This document shows positions 54,298 through 64,000 of a DNA stretch of 64,000 bases, piece by piece (positions within the stretch are counted from its first letter, which is position 1; every line of letters starts with the position of its first letter). Origin of the DNA: Darksidea phi. Its lineage: Eukaryota > Ascomycota > Dothideomycetes > Pleosporales > Lentitheciaceae. The notes beneath the pieces are model-generated. The model was not told the DNA's origin and made no database searches. It was given only the letters and a program-made list of their open reading frames with translations. The stretch lies in assembly GCA_030770425.1 (NCBI GenBank), contig JASJFT010000004.1:124001-188000 (forward strand). The letters run 5' to 3'. The translations under genes and the position numbers were made by a program.

Positions 54298-55260
54298 ATG
54301 AGTGCGATAGCGTCGTCGCTAACAGCATGTCCAGGATTCAGACCGAGACGGAAAGTCGCGATGCGATCAGTCCCGCAGATACCCAAGGCCCCGAGACAGA
54401 CCGGTGGGAGAAGTACGTCTGCTTATGATTACCCTCGAACCACGCTTACGGTACACAGGGCGCTTCGAGCCGACATTAAGCCGTATGCCCAGGCGCTCAA
54501 TCTGAGCTTTGCACATGCGATGCTTGTCTTTCTGCCTCGCAGCATTCGCGATCGCATATACGCCATTTTGGCTTCGTCTCGCACCAAGATCACAGTATGT
54601 GACGGAAAGCTCCCCCGCCATATTCGCGCTCGGTGCAATGTCATGGACAGCTATCAGTCGTTGTGGACATTGCCCGAGTTGAAGCACTACTTTGACCCAT
54701 TATATGTCGGGCGAGTAGTAGCACGGGAAATGGCCGAAGCGCACTACAGCATGAATACATTCTACTTCGACCACCACGATCTGTACCTGATGCACAAGTT
54801 TCTCACCATCGACCGCTTTGGATACGCGCTATCGCCGATGGAACTTGTCAGGAACGTCGAAATAGTGCTTGATGCGAGTCTCCGTTGCCTCTGCATCGGC
54901 GCTGCCCTCACTCATCATGGTCTCACATGCGCGGGCATGTCGTCTGAAGATGCTATACTATGGTGCCTTCAGCGACTCTTGGGCCTTGCAGCCCAACCGG
55001 TCCGCATCAAGATCATCATCTTATTTGCCGACTCGACACCTCAGATTTACAAGAGGTTCAGGGAATATCTCCTCCTCATTCTCCAGTTCGTTGACCAATG
55101 CAGAAAGCTTAGCTTTCGCTTTGCGTTTGGCGTATTTGGCAATGGCGGTCGCGAGTGGAATATCGATGATACCGTAGAAGGTGGCATCGATAAGGCGTTG
55201 CAGCAAGTCCTGGAAATGAAAGATCCTTTTTGTTCGCTCCTCGATCGAAGTGGCCGCTGA
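54298..55260 (+). CDS. 2EXR/F-box-like hypothetical protein
   Basis: 320 residues, apparently intronless. After ~75 variable residues it has FLPRSIRDRIYAILASS, the LPxEIRxxIY-type start of the fungal 2EXR or F-box-like domain. YVGRVVAREMAEAHYSMNTF and LVRNVEIVLDASLRCLC follow, the pattern seen in this large fungal family. The last 100 residues include ALQQVLEMKDPF. Members are plentiful in filamentous ascomycetes and mostly uncharacterised; an adaptor role has been suggested for F-box relatives only. The start may instead be the Met at 54361. Confidence 0.75.
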   Translation: MSAIASSLTACPGFRPRRKVAMRSVPQIPKAPRQTGGRSTSAYDYPRTTLTVHRALRADIKPYAQALNLSFAHAMLVFLPRSIRDRIYAILASSRTKITVCDGKLPRHIRARCNVMDSYQSLWTLPELKHYFDPLYVGRVVAREMAEAHYSMNTFYFDHHDLYLMHKFLTIDRFGYALSPMELVRNVEIVLDASLRCLCIGAALTHHGLTCAGMSSEDAILWCLQRLLGLAAQPVRIKIIILFADSTPQIYKRFREYLLLILQFVDQCRKLSFRFAFGVFGNGGREWNIDDTVEGGIDKALQQVLEMKDPFCSLLDRSGR

Positions 55261-55641
55261 CCTCTGAGTGACGGTACCGGGTTTCATGTATCTCAGTCGT
55301 TAGGAAAGTCAGTGGCGGGTCACATATCGCCACACTAGCAACGGCTCTTCGTTCGCCGATACGCTTCCATTCGCTATACTCGCTCTTAGACTAGACAACG
55401 GTTACCACCGCGCGTTGTGCTGGTCCGAGGCAACGTTATGGTGCAAAATGAAACAGCTTTGGCTCATCAATTGCCTTTTCAAGCCTCGCTGATAGTATCA
55501 ACTCCTTGCGTAGTCGGAATGATCTCCCCGCCGAGCACCCTTTGGACGAAGCTACTGCACTAAATTTAAACTGCAACTTCCTTTCCTCAACATAGCTCTC
55601 AGTCGACGGTGGTATTCCCTATTGACACGTCTTGTTAGAAC
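55261..55641. other. Intergenic
   Basis: No gene or repeat visible; the pyrimidine-rich stretch before 55642 is the likely leader of the arylesterase relic. Confidence 0.4.
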
Positions 55642-57005
55642 ATGCTTCGCGACCTCCTCGTTTCGGGCTCTGCACTCATTGTTCTCCACGCAGTATTCTA
55701 CCAATTATGGCTGAAAGAAATCCTCGGGGTCACAGTCGACCTGGGGCGTGTTATCCAGAGCATCGAAGAGTTTCCGTATGAGTGTCGAAGAATTAAGCAT
55801 CAAAGGCTTGAAGCGTGCGAGGATCTGTGGGTAGACAATGAAGCCAGGGTATTATATGCGGCGTGTATCCGGAGTCAGCAACGGATCGAGTGGAATCTGG
55901 CGTGACCCATCCGATGTTTTGATTTCCATAAAATACATCTAATCAAACCCAGTACAGACAGACTCAATCATGCCGGTACTCACCCAGGATAAGCCAAACT
56001 TGTCGCACTAGATATTGACACAACCGGCCCAGACGGCTTGTTCAACCTACCTGGCATCAAGCTTGTCAACTACGTTGGCAGAGCCGGCGACACATCCTTC
56101 GATCCAATAGGATTTGATGCTGAGATTATCCATGCTGCAATCGTCCACTTCTACATTATTAATGAAAGGCCACCTGTCGATAATCAACTGAACTAGTTGA
56201 TGCCACTAAGATTGGTGCAAACTCCACTATTAATTTGTTCGAGTACAAGGGAGGCGAGAGTGAGATGGAACACTTCCGCACCGTCTGGTCACACGATATT
56301 TATTCGCCCAACAATGTTGCTGCTATTGGCAAAGGCTCTTTTGTGGTAACGAATGATCACTCAGCGAAAATTTGGCTTCATAGGTTCTTGATTGGAATGG
56401 GGAGCTGGCATAAATTAGAAGGCGGGTGTACTGCAGAGAAAAAAGACTTGGCCCTATACTCGGCGGCACCTCGACCGGCGTCTGTCATCACGCCTCGCCA
56501 GTGAACATCAAATTCGCTAACAGGCTCGGATGAGTTTATTTACATCCCTAGCACCATTGACGGTAAAGTCCGCATCTTTCGTCTCGATCAAAGCACCGAA
56601 ATGCTCGACCGCATCGATACCATTGAACTCCACATGCCCCTCAATAACATTGCCGTAGATGCTAATGGGGATTTCCGGGTTCCATGGGCCAATGATCTTT
56701 GGAGTTTGATGGGGTGGGTTGAGAATCTGTTGGATAAGCCTAACCCAGTGGCGCTTTTGAGGGTTAAGGAGATTGGGGTTAGAAAGAAGAAAGAAAGCCG
56801 GAGGAAGGCCGAGTATGTGGTGGACAAGGTACTTGAAGATGGCGCGGCAAACATTGTCAATGGCATTACGATTGTGATACATGATTTGAAAATGGAACGA
56901 CTGTTCCTACGAGGTAACTTTTTTGTCTGGCGAGTATTTGCTCCTGCGTGCTGACCTGCCGTAGGCGCATCCCACTCGTACCTTGCAGCCTGCGAATCCA
57001 GGTGA
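55642..57005 (+). pseudogene. Paraoxonase/arylesterase-like gene, broken
   Basis: Consecutive pieces of a serum paraoxonase/arylesterase-type beta-propeller protein appear in order but with interruptions. These are ACEDLWVDNEARVLYAAC, LVALDIDTTGPDGLFNLPGI, DATKIGANSTINLFEYKGGE, YSPNNVAAIGKGSFVVTNDH, FIYIPSTIDGKVRIFRLD and HMPLNNIAVDANGDFRVPWA, with a last small exon ending AACESR. In-frame stops occur after RIEWNLA, before AKLVALD, after PPVDNQLN and after ASVITPRQ. Frame changes occur around 56190 and 56510. The first segment could be an N-terminal membrane anchor (LLVSGSALIVLHAVFYQLWL). Family enzymes hydrolyse lactones or aryl esters with a bound calcium; this copy cannot make a complete protein. 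Confidence 0.75.
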
Positions 57006-57367
57006 GCGACGACTCGGATCGCCCTACGAAAAAAAGCTCTAGAACGCAACCACACGGCATAGGGTGCGTCGCCATTAGCAAGGCAGCGCGGTCTTCAGCT
57101 AAGATGACAACTACTCTTACCCCTCTAGACAAGCTTTGTCACAGTTGACCTAACCCTTTGTCCCAAGGACACCTAGATTCCGTCAACCTGTCTTTGTTTC
57201 GCGAATAAACGGATGGGACTTTGGTCTTGTTTGTTTCTAGCTTCCTTTGTGCTATTTTTGTAACAATGGTATTGTTTATATCGCTGCTCGAGAACTCCAC
57301 CTCGGAAACTGTATCAATCAACGTATTCATTCTATCTGCGACCCAAAACACGATAATCCTCATCAAA

Positions 57368-60016
57368 ATGCAGTCGCAACACAGCGCTAGCTTAAAGGCA
57401 AACGAACCATCAGGAATCACAGCACAAATATTAGCAGCAGCCACTCAATGGCGGAAATCTACCCTGATGACTAGCGAGTTAGGCCCAAAACAGAGAGAGC
57501 ATTCAAAGGGTATTGGCAGTACCGTACAGCAAAGAAGTCCGTCTGAAACATCACACATGGATAAGGATCTACCGGAGCATCCAAGGGGCACAAAGCGTAG
57601 GCGGTTGGATGAACAAGCGGTTCTGGGTAATCTACCGGGAGGAAGCCCTATTCAACCACACGCAGTGTATACTTCCCGTCGACCAAGCTGGGAAATGCAG
57701 GGCATCCAGTACCACTATCGCACGCCTCGGCCAATGTCTAAATTAGCGCCAGCTCGCGTATCACAAGCAGTCTACGACTCTCAGCGACCAAGCTGGGTTA
57801 TGGAAGGTGTACGTCAAGAGGGTTGGAACTATCTCATGCCAGAAGAACGACAGAGCGTTCTCCGCAAGTATAACATTCCTCCCGAGGCTACTAAAGAAGT
57901 GTTCCAATTTGGCAACCAAGCCCATATCACTATCGACATCCACGAACTAGAATATTTCAGCCAACGTGCTATTCTGTACCATGACGTAGAAGGACGCATA
58001 CCCTCAGGCCACGAGCCGCTTACTGAACGCGATATGTATAACATACCCTACGGTCCACTAGACCATGAGCGGGAAATAGAACGCGGCTATCAGCTTAGCA
58101 GAAAGCCGATATGCAATGCTCCAGCATGGACGAAAGAACTCCCCTGGGATGAGATGGACGGCATCACCTTCGAAGAATTCATAATCTACTTTCCCAACCA
58201 CGTTGCCCGCTGGCCCGGTCTAGCACTTTGGCTACGCCACCAATCCTGGGATCGCCTCTTCTACCGTACCACACGTCTCATCAATCTCGCGCGTGGCTCA
58301 CACAATGCGCAGAATCGCGACCACCAGCACGTTGAAGTCTTACCGATGATGATGAAAGTTGAACGCGCAATTCAGGAGATAGCGCCACAGTACAAACTTG
58401 CGGATCATGAGATCTATGATGAGCAACCCACCATAGAATGGTTCATCGAGCATATCCGCGACAAGCCCGCAAACTTCCCGCACGGGATTGCGGGGACTGT
58501 GACGTTGGAAGAGGCAGCCGGTTATATCACTGGTATCAATGAGTTCCAGGATCGCGAGTTCTCGAGGAGAGCGAGGCGGTTACAGCCAAAAATGCCACAA
58601 GTGGATTCTGATATCCCTGGTAAGATTGGAGGGGTGCTGAAGTTTCCTTTTGCCAATGCTTTCGACAAGGAACTCGACGATGAGGAGGTCAGTCCAGCAA
58701 CGCATTTTCCGCAACGAGGCTCAAGAGAGCAAAGACAGAACCGAGATAAAGCGTGGCATCAAGTTGACGAAAACACTACGGGATGGATCAACCCAGATCT
58801 TAGTATCCCTATGCTCGTTCGTGGGGATAACATCTTCCCCCGCGACAGCGGGATCAATTTCGCCGCCTCACCTGCTGCCAACGCCCACTCAAACAACAAC
58901 GCCACCGCTGGCCCACCCTTACCCGGCTCACCCGCTGTTGTACTACCCGATTGCTGTCCTTTCTTCGAAGACTGCGATGACATGGACTGCCGCCTCGATC
59001 ATGCATGGAATGTAGCAGCTCGTGAAAAGGAAGCTGCACAAACGCGGGCGAAGACGAACAAGGACAAGATCAAGAAGGCAGATAAGATTTGTAAGGATCA
59101 TCTGAGTTGTGCCGGTGGTAATACTTGTAAGTTCCTGCATAAGGGCGAGGAGGGGTATCAACAGGCGCTTGTGAATCAGGTGGCTAAGCAGTTTCGTGAT
59201 GATGGGCGCGCGAGCGGTCGAGACCGAGGCAATGGGCCACAGCAACAAAACAACTCGCAGCAGCAGAGAGGTCAGAATAACGGCAGCTTACAGCAGCCGT
59301 CTCGCCAGACCGGTCATCAGCAACAAGCCAACAATCACTCAAACACACAACAACAGAACAGCGAGCAGTCTCGGCCTCGCTCACTTTGCCGCCACGGCGC
59401 GAACTGCAACGATGCGAACTGCCCCTTTGGCCACTGGTCGCCTCCTGCCGATGGAAGCATTAGGGTCAATCTTGAGCAAGTGTGCAGGTTTGGCGCGTCG
59501 TGTACGAACTTAGGATGCAATCGAAGTCACCCTTCGCCTGCTTCGGCGCAGCAAGGACAAGTGGGCGGAAAGGGTGGTAATGCTAGATTTCAACCGTGCA
59601 TAGGTGGGAAGCGTAGGCTAGAATGTGGCTCCGAAGATCGGAACCATGATGGGAACGTAGGACAACAACGGGGTGGCAGTGGTAACAGCATTGGAGCATC
59701 GTACGGCAATAACAAGAATCATAACGGACAAGGCAAGAATGGAAGTGGGCAAGGCAATGGTGGGCAACAGAATGGAAACCAGCACGCCAGTCATGGGCGG
59801 AACGGGAATGGGCAGGGTCGAAGAGGTGGGAATCATAGCCAAGGTCGAGGTAGACAATTGCGCGGCCGTAGAGGAGGAATCAATGTGCCGCAGCGAGGAG
59901 GCCCACAACAGCGCAGCAATAGGCCCCACCAGGGGAATGGCAGTCATAGCCGAGGCTTTATCAACCCGCGAGGTGGTGATCATGGCCGTGGCGGAGGTAG
60001 GGGTCGTGGAAACTGA
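57368..60016 (+). CDS. CCCH zinc-finger protein with RGG/Gln-Asn-rich tail
   Basis: 882 residues from the Met at 57368; the upstream frame from 57221 is hydrophobic and unlikely to be translated. Residues 100-160 repeat a motif twice (SRRPSWEMQGI and SQRPSWVMEGV). A folded region covers about 180-440 with no recognised domain. Four fingers follow: CPFFEDCDDMDCRLDH (near 530), CKDHLSCAGGNTCKFLH (near 574), CRHGANCNDANCPFGH (near 673) and CRFGASCTNLGCNRSH (near 705). Their Cx5Cx4-5Cx3H spacing is that of Nab2/ZC3H14-type poly(A)-RNA binding fingers. Gln/Asn-rich and Gly/Arg-rich (RGG) low-complexity stretches surround them. An RNA-binding, condensate-prone protein is inferred. The N-terminal part does not match the Nab2 PWI-like domain as far as I can tell, so it is probably not the Nab2 orthologue. 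Confidence 0.82.
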   Translation: MQSQHSASLKANEPSGITAQILAAATQWRKSTLMTSELGPKQREHSKGIGSTVQQRSPSETSHMDKDLPEHPRGTKRRRLDEQAVLGNLPGGSPIQPHAVYTSRRPSWEMQGIQYHYRTPRPMSKLAPARVSQAVYDSQRPSWVMEGVRQEGWNYLMPEERQSVLRKYNIPPEATKEVFQFGNQAHITIDIHELEYFSQRAILYHDVEGRIPSGHEPLTERDMYNIPYGPLDHEREIERGYQLSRKPICNAPAWTKELPWDEMDGITFEEFIIYFPNHVARWPGLALWLRHQSWDRLFYRTTRLINLARGSHNAQNRDHQHVEVLPMMMKVERAIQEIAPQYKLADHEIYDEQPTIEWFIEHIRDKPANFPHGIAGTVTLEEAAGYITGINEFQDREFSRRARRLQPKMPQVDSDIPGKIGGVLKFPFANAFDKELDDEEVSPATHFPQRGSREQRQNRDKAWHQVDENTTGWINPDLSIPMLVRGDNIFPRDSGINFAASPAANAHSNNNATAGPPLPGSPAVVLPDCCPFFEDCDDMDCRLDHAWNVAAREKEAAQTRAKTNKDKIKKADKICKDHLSCAGGNTCKFLHKGEEGYQQALVNQVAKQFRDDGRASGRDRGNGPQQQNNSQQQRGQNNGSLQQPSRQTGHQQQANNHSNTQQQNSEQSRPRSLCRHGANCNDANCPFGHWSPPADGSIRVNLEQVCRFGASCTNLGCNRSHPSPASAQQGQVGGKGGNARFQPCIGGKRRLECGSEDRNHDGNVGQQRGGSGNSIGASYGNNKNHNGQGKNGSGQGNGGQQNGNQHASHGRNGNGQGRRGGNHSQGRGRQLRGRRGGINVPQRGGPQQRSNRPHQGNGSHSRGFINPRGGDHGRGGGRGRGN

Positions 60017-60539
60017 TCCGAAGTATATAAAGGGCTTGACCAACGATGAATTTAGGCCATAGCGAGTGAAGCTAGCCCTCGTCTTAGGAGGAACATGGTA
60101 AGTTGTGATGTATAAATAGTAGTTGTTGCGTCTTCCTTTGCGCTTTTCGATCGGTTGTAGCATAGCGTTTGTTATACTTCATAAATTGCGTCTTACAGCC
60201 TACTTCTATTTTCCGCTGGGTGTAATGAGTAAGATACGTCCTGATGAGATGGAGAGAATGGTCAACATCTGGATCAATTCCATCAGAAAGTTGGATTCTA
60301 TGATATTTCTAATGCAGCTGTTTGTCGCAGCCGCCACTATGTCCGAAACACCCAATCAAGTGCAGGGTCTAGAGATAGTCCATGATATTTATGCCTGCAT
60401 ATTGTAAGTACTTCTCCAGCAAATATCCCTTCAATCACTACCTAACCAAGAAGTTCGTACCGACGCCAAGGCAGCCTCGGCTTTATACCTGTATCCTTTG
60501 GGCAGGAGTTTGAAGAGTTAGATACCACTAGAACTGTCA
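60017..60539. other. 3' flank of the zinc-finger gene
   Basis: A 94-codon plus frame (60123-60407) contains LQLFVAAATMSETPNQVQG-like sequence without a recognised family. No clear gene. Confidence 0.35.
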
Positions 60540-61150
60540 GTGGATGAGCGAGAAGATGAAAAGGAATGCACTTAGCGATCTAAAGATGCCGCCAGCGGCA
60601 CCGACGGCAGCAAGGCCCACGCTAAGAGGGGGCGTCTTGCTGATAGCGAGCTCCATTCCGGCACGCTCGACAGGGTTATAGCAGCTGACTGGGGAAATTT
60701 GTGTATTGGGATAGAGCCGCCGACAGTGAGTACGTCCACCGGGTTACCCTCATCGATAGTGACGTTGCCATTGACAAAATTCTGTTCGGAAGCCTTTTCG
60801 GCGATGCGCTCGAGCCTCGTGTGGATGCAGATCTCGGCTTCCTTTGGTGTTAAGGCTGGCCTTGTCCCCCACCGTAATGTTCAAGTCGGCTTTGACAATG
60901 GGTCGTTCAGCGTCTCGTTGGAGAACGCCAGCCGTTCCGGATTCCCGGTTTGGTGGAGTTGTACGTGCAGATCTTTGAGGATATCAGCGCTGGCGGGGCT
61001 CTTGGACATGTAGCAGAATGGATTATTCTCTTCGATCTTAAGCCCATTGTTCTGGTTGATGAGGAGCCCGGTGCAGTAGATGGCGTTGGGTAATATCCTT
61101 GGGGGTCGAATTGACTGGTCGAGATCGAGTGGCGGAAGGTCGTGTGACAT
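60540..61150 (-). pseudogene. Possible decayed gene of unknown family
   Basis: Minus-strand sequence shows coding-like text in shifting frames: NNGLKIEENNPFCYMSKSPA and LKDLHVQLHQTGNPERLAFS in one, LNITVGDKASLNT and CIHTRLERIAEKASEQNFVN, NVTIDEGNPVDVLTVGGS in others, ending with a hydrophobic segment (LSVGLAAVGAAGGIF). The pieces follow each other at natural spacing, so a frameshifted gene is likely. I do not recognise the family. Confidence 0.35.
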
Positions 61151-62051
61151 GGGCCTGGAAATTGCTCAGCAAAATGACCAGGACAGGCTTTAGAGTGGCC
61201 TCCGAGACTCGTAGATAGGCAGATCGTACCTTTGAAGCCTCTTATTTCGAATCGGTTGCGGTATAAGGGTGCGGCAGCGAGAGACTAGAAGCTCTAGATT
61301 GAGGTTCCAATACAACTAAAGGGTGCCGGCCTTCGCTTTGGCAGTGAGAGCAGCGGCTGTATACACGGTCTCACGGCGAGTACTTCGTGGATTTACTGGG
61401 AAATTCCGAAATAAAAGCGCGCGCAAAACATCGGTAATTTCCAACGGCAGTTTTATTTGCCCTTCATTATTCGCTAACGTGATCGTGAGGTGAGTCGTTC
61501 TAAAGTGATCCCAGGTCGTCACCACCCTGACCCCGGGAACTACTGGGCAACTGGCGAACGTTTTCATTATGCCTATAACATGAAAATCAGAGAAATAACC
61601 TAAAGCTATCGCAAAGGCGGTTTAGATACTTATTGGAGTAAATCAGGCTAACAAAAAGGAGCTCTATGGTACTTTTACGGTAGCAAAGCTCGTCTGGAGG
61701 CCTGTCGGAACCTTTTGTCTGGAATTGAGGCTCTTGCTATGCCAACCCATGTTGGATCGCACCTTCCAAGTACATCGTACTGAATTTCGTGCCTGAGATA
61801 GACCTCTGCGCACTTCTCATCTTCTTATGCCGCCTGCGCCCTCAGCTTATGTAATCCCATATATATGCGAGCATATAACTTATTAGCCAATTTAGCGTGT
61901 CATGGCCCTCTTGTCCTTCTAAGTCCGCCCCTAGTCTCCTGACTCTCCTGACAGTTCACACTCTCAACTATCTCAAGCCCACTGGATCGAGCGACCTCAA
62001 ACCAACTTTCTTTCCCCACATCATTTCATCAACCTTCCAATCTCCTCCGAG
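61151..62051. other. Intergenic, no supported gene
   Basis: An 83-codon minus frame at 61316-61567 has no motif. The CT-rich stretch 61920-62050 reads like a fungal 5' leader for the frame at 62052. Confidence 0.4.
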
Positions 62052-62627
62052 ATGTTCCCAACTCCCATGAGCAGGCAGCCTTCACTCCATACGCCCATGC
62101 AGTCTGGGTCCACCCCAGCTCCCAGTCAACAGGCCATCGAGTCCCCACCACTTCCTCACATGATATCATTTTTTTCAATACGTGTTCCAATCATCTCACT
62201 CACTTCATCTACTGACATCTTCAGTATACCTCCACCAAGGCGACTACATCGCTTTTCCTTCACTCCGTCAGCGGCACCTCTTCACAGAACGCCATGACGC
62301 TGTCTCCTCACATCTATATCTCACTACTTCTTCCGCTTCTACTAACAGTCATAGTCGCTGGCGTCGACTTAGTCTACCTACCTCCTACTGTGGTAGGGCA
62401 TCGGCCGGGAAGCGAGAACACTGGCAATGATAGTTCATCGCCAGTGGGTGCTCATCGATGCAAGGCTTCGGCTCCGAGCCCTTCGAGTTTGCACGGCTCT
62501 GGCGTTTGAGGGCGGCTGCTGGGGGTGGAAGGCTGACATCTTGACTGACGGTGATGGACGTTGCTGGAAAGAGAGTGCGCCGGTAAGCTTGCGATGCTGT
62601 ATTGAGCTATCAGGATAATCAAAAATT
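62052..62627 (+). CDS. Possible small spliced gene, unknown
   Basis: A strong CT-rich leader precedes ATG 62052 (MFPTPMSRQPSLHTPMQSGS, Ser/Pro-rich). Downstream open sequence continues in other phases (VYLHQGDYIAFPSLRQRHLF near 62235, then a Trp/Arg-rich stretch to about 62620), with CAG acceptor-like sites such as 62222-62224. Exon borders could not be fixed. No domain was recognised. Confidence 0.3.
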
Positions 62628-63915
62628 TATAATGAGATGTCATTAGTAAGAGAGCTACGATATTTGCGGACGCACGGTTCGTCCAAGTAAATTTCTCGCC
62701 TGAACTGAAGTGACGTGCGTGTAACCTTTTCTCCACAAGCCACCACTGTATACCGGCAAACGAGTTGTAGACACCGTTCGTAATTTTCCTTGATATGGAG
62801 TGTGCTGAGCCGAACGGTTACCGCTCGTTCAACTCTTATTGGAAAATGTATTTAGTCGTTTGAAGTTAATCCTGCCTAGAACCAATCATCGTACAGTGTT
62901 CTCGTTCGCCATAATAGAAGTTGAGAAGAGGGGTAAACGCTGGTATGTTGACTGGAGAGTTTGTCACAACGGCGATGCTGACTGGGTAGTGGTTACCAAT
63001 CTCGGCGGTACAGTGAACCGGCCACAGGTAGGAATTTGATCGATTACTCTTGTCATGGGAAATGTCTCCCAAGAGAAAAAATATATTGATACAAGAACCT
63101 CATTAGTGTCAGTGCAAAAAGCCAGCCGAGGGTGCGGGACTTTTTCTCAGATAGAATGGCTACGACTCATGAAGCGTTGGAGCGCCAATCTCCGTAAAAC
63201 GCATCTTAAGGTCCTTCAATACAGGTCACACCTCTCATAGTGGCTTAGATATGTCGGGAATCGACCGTGAGCGCTGTGCATCGAGCTTGAACGTAGCCTG
63301 TGAATTATTTGTTCTGGTTGTTTTGATGACCTTATCAATCGTCCTCCCAAGAGTCATGTCTGGATAGACTAACTACGACACATACTGGCTTTTGCATTGG
63401 TTCGAGAATCTTGTGTTAGCATCATTAAATTAGCATAGATTTCGCTTGAGTATTGCAAAGTCGGTGAGGTAGTTCAGCCTCTTCAACACATATATCATGT
63501 AAATAGCTTCGGAGTTTATGCGCGGTGACCGCTCCTTAATATATGTATCGGCCACCAACACCTGAAGTAAAAGCTATTGAGGGACTCAGCGTATAATTTA
63601 AATGTGACGTTACATCTCTCGTTAATGTTTTGCAACGGTCCTGCTCCTTGGCCATGCGTAGCCTCGCGACGTAAAGAATGGCAGGTAACTCTAACAATCG
63701 TAAGCGAGGATAGTGAAGAAGTAGTATAAGAGAACATGTACGGACATCCCTCTACATAAACTCTACTGGCGCTGTACCCCAATTTTGATGCATAATTTTC
63801 TTAAGAATCAATTGAGAGGAAGCAATTTTAGGAGCAAGAAAAGGGCTCTCCACCGCGAGTCGTGCTTTGGTGTGCAAAATCAAAAAAGATACCAAGGCAA
63901 AAAGAACAGCTTAGC
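62628..63915. other. Intergenic, no supported gene
   Basis: Short frames only; the 66-codon plus frame at 62839-63039 (VEKRGKRWYVDWRVCHNG) is suggestive of coding but too short to assign. The sequence before the tRNA gene is AT-rich. Confidence 0.4.
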
Positions 63916-63987
63916 TAGCTTCGAATGGTTTCGATCCATTGTCCTCCGGGTTATGAGCCCGGCGCGCTTCCGCTGCGCCACGAAGCT
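63916..63987 (-). tRNA. Initiator tRNA-Met (CAT)
   Basis: 72 nt, no intron, CCA not encoded. The acceptor AGCTTCG (63987-63981) pairs perfectly with CGAAGCT (63923-63917), with A as discriminator. The D-arm is GCGC-AGCGGAA-GCGC. The anticodon stem-loop CCGGG-CTCATAA-CCCGG holds CAT. The T-arm is AATGG-ATCGAAA-CCATT. Initiator rather than elongator identity is shown by the A1:T72 pair, the three consecutive G:C pairs at the base of the anticodon stem, and A54/A60 in the T-loop (ATCGAAA). Internal promoter boxes are intact. Confidence 0.97.
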
Positions 63988-64000
63988 TTGGTGCGCTGTT

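Noticed and set aside
59618..60163. 181-codon minus frame opposite the RGG tail
   Set aside because: It is a Ser/Thr/Pro/Ile shadow of the repetitive Gly/Asn/Gln codons.
1..64000. A Starship-type giant element (DUF3435 tyrosine recombinase captain)
   Set aside because: No such recombinase is recognisable in any frame, and no long terminal structure was found.

Overview
The window looks like part of a filamentous ascomycete genome (Pezizomycotina; the gene families fit a Dothideomycete-type fungus, but I cannot place it further). The evidence is: genes split by short 50-120 bp introns with GTRNGT donors and CTAAC/CTGAC branch points; repeats carrying C-to-T changes at CpA (repeat-induced point mutation, RIP); fungal-specific families (SAT4-type rhodopsin-like membrane proteins, EthD, BBE-type FAD oxidoreductases, fungal CorA-like proteins, UbiA-type enzymes); and a eukaryotic initiator tRNA. 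Two short N gaps at 10106 and 34942 are bordered by homopolymer runs and look like assembly damage.

Layout. 0.2-2.5 kb: a minus-strand Ser/Thr-rich mucin-like gene in several exons. 4.2-6.6 kb: two small copies of an unnamed domain on either side of a hypothetical membrane protein, then a Tc1/mariner fragment. 7.6-21.3 kb: a compact set of metabolic genes (seven-exon P450, two BBE-type oxidases, SDR, EthD protein, UbiA-superfamily membrane enzyme, SAT4-type membrane protein) with two MITEs inside it. No PKS, NRPS or classical terpene synthase is present, so the UbiA protein is the best candidate core enzyme. 21.4-23.5 kb: RIP-mutated LTR retrotransposon remnant. 23.6-28.9 kb: a seven-exon gene for a 1,627-residue CorA-like protein.

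29-36 kb: AT-rich relics, a small secreted protein gene, a decayed rhodopsin-like gene, and a dihydrofolate reductase gene beside the second gap. 36.8-38.6 kb: an MGST3-type glutathione transferase gene split by a complete, RIP-mutated Tc1/mariner element. 39.4-41.3 kb: a large glycosylated membrane protein. 41.5-42.3 kb: a MITE plus a tandem duplication in which one copy is RIP-mutated. 43.9-45.7 kb: the full-length member of the domain family seen at 4-6 kb. 47.2-49.1 kb: a secreted GMC oxidoreductase. 50.6 kb: a tRNA-derived SINE-like element. 51.6-52.5 kb: a secretory lipase pseudogene. 53.2-55.3 kb: a WWOX-type SDR and a 2EXR/F-box-like protein. 55.6-57.0 kb: a paraoxonase-like pseudogene. 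57.4-60.0 kb: a CCCH zinc-finger/RGG protein. 63.9 kb: the initiator tRNA-Met gene.

How it fits together. The 7.6-21.3 kb genes are plausibly one biosynthetic cluster: the UbiA enzyme would make or prenylate a scaffold that the P450, flavin oxidases and SDR then oxidise. The rest is a gene-poor mosaic with at least four broken genes (MGST3, lipase, paraoxonase, rhodopsin-like) and many small mobile elements, as in a decaying accessory region.
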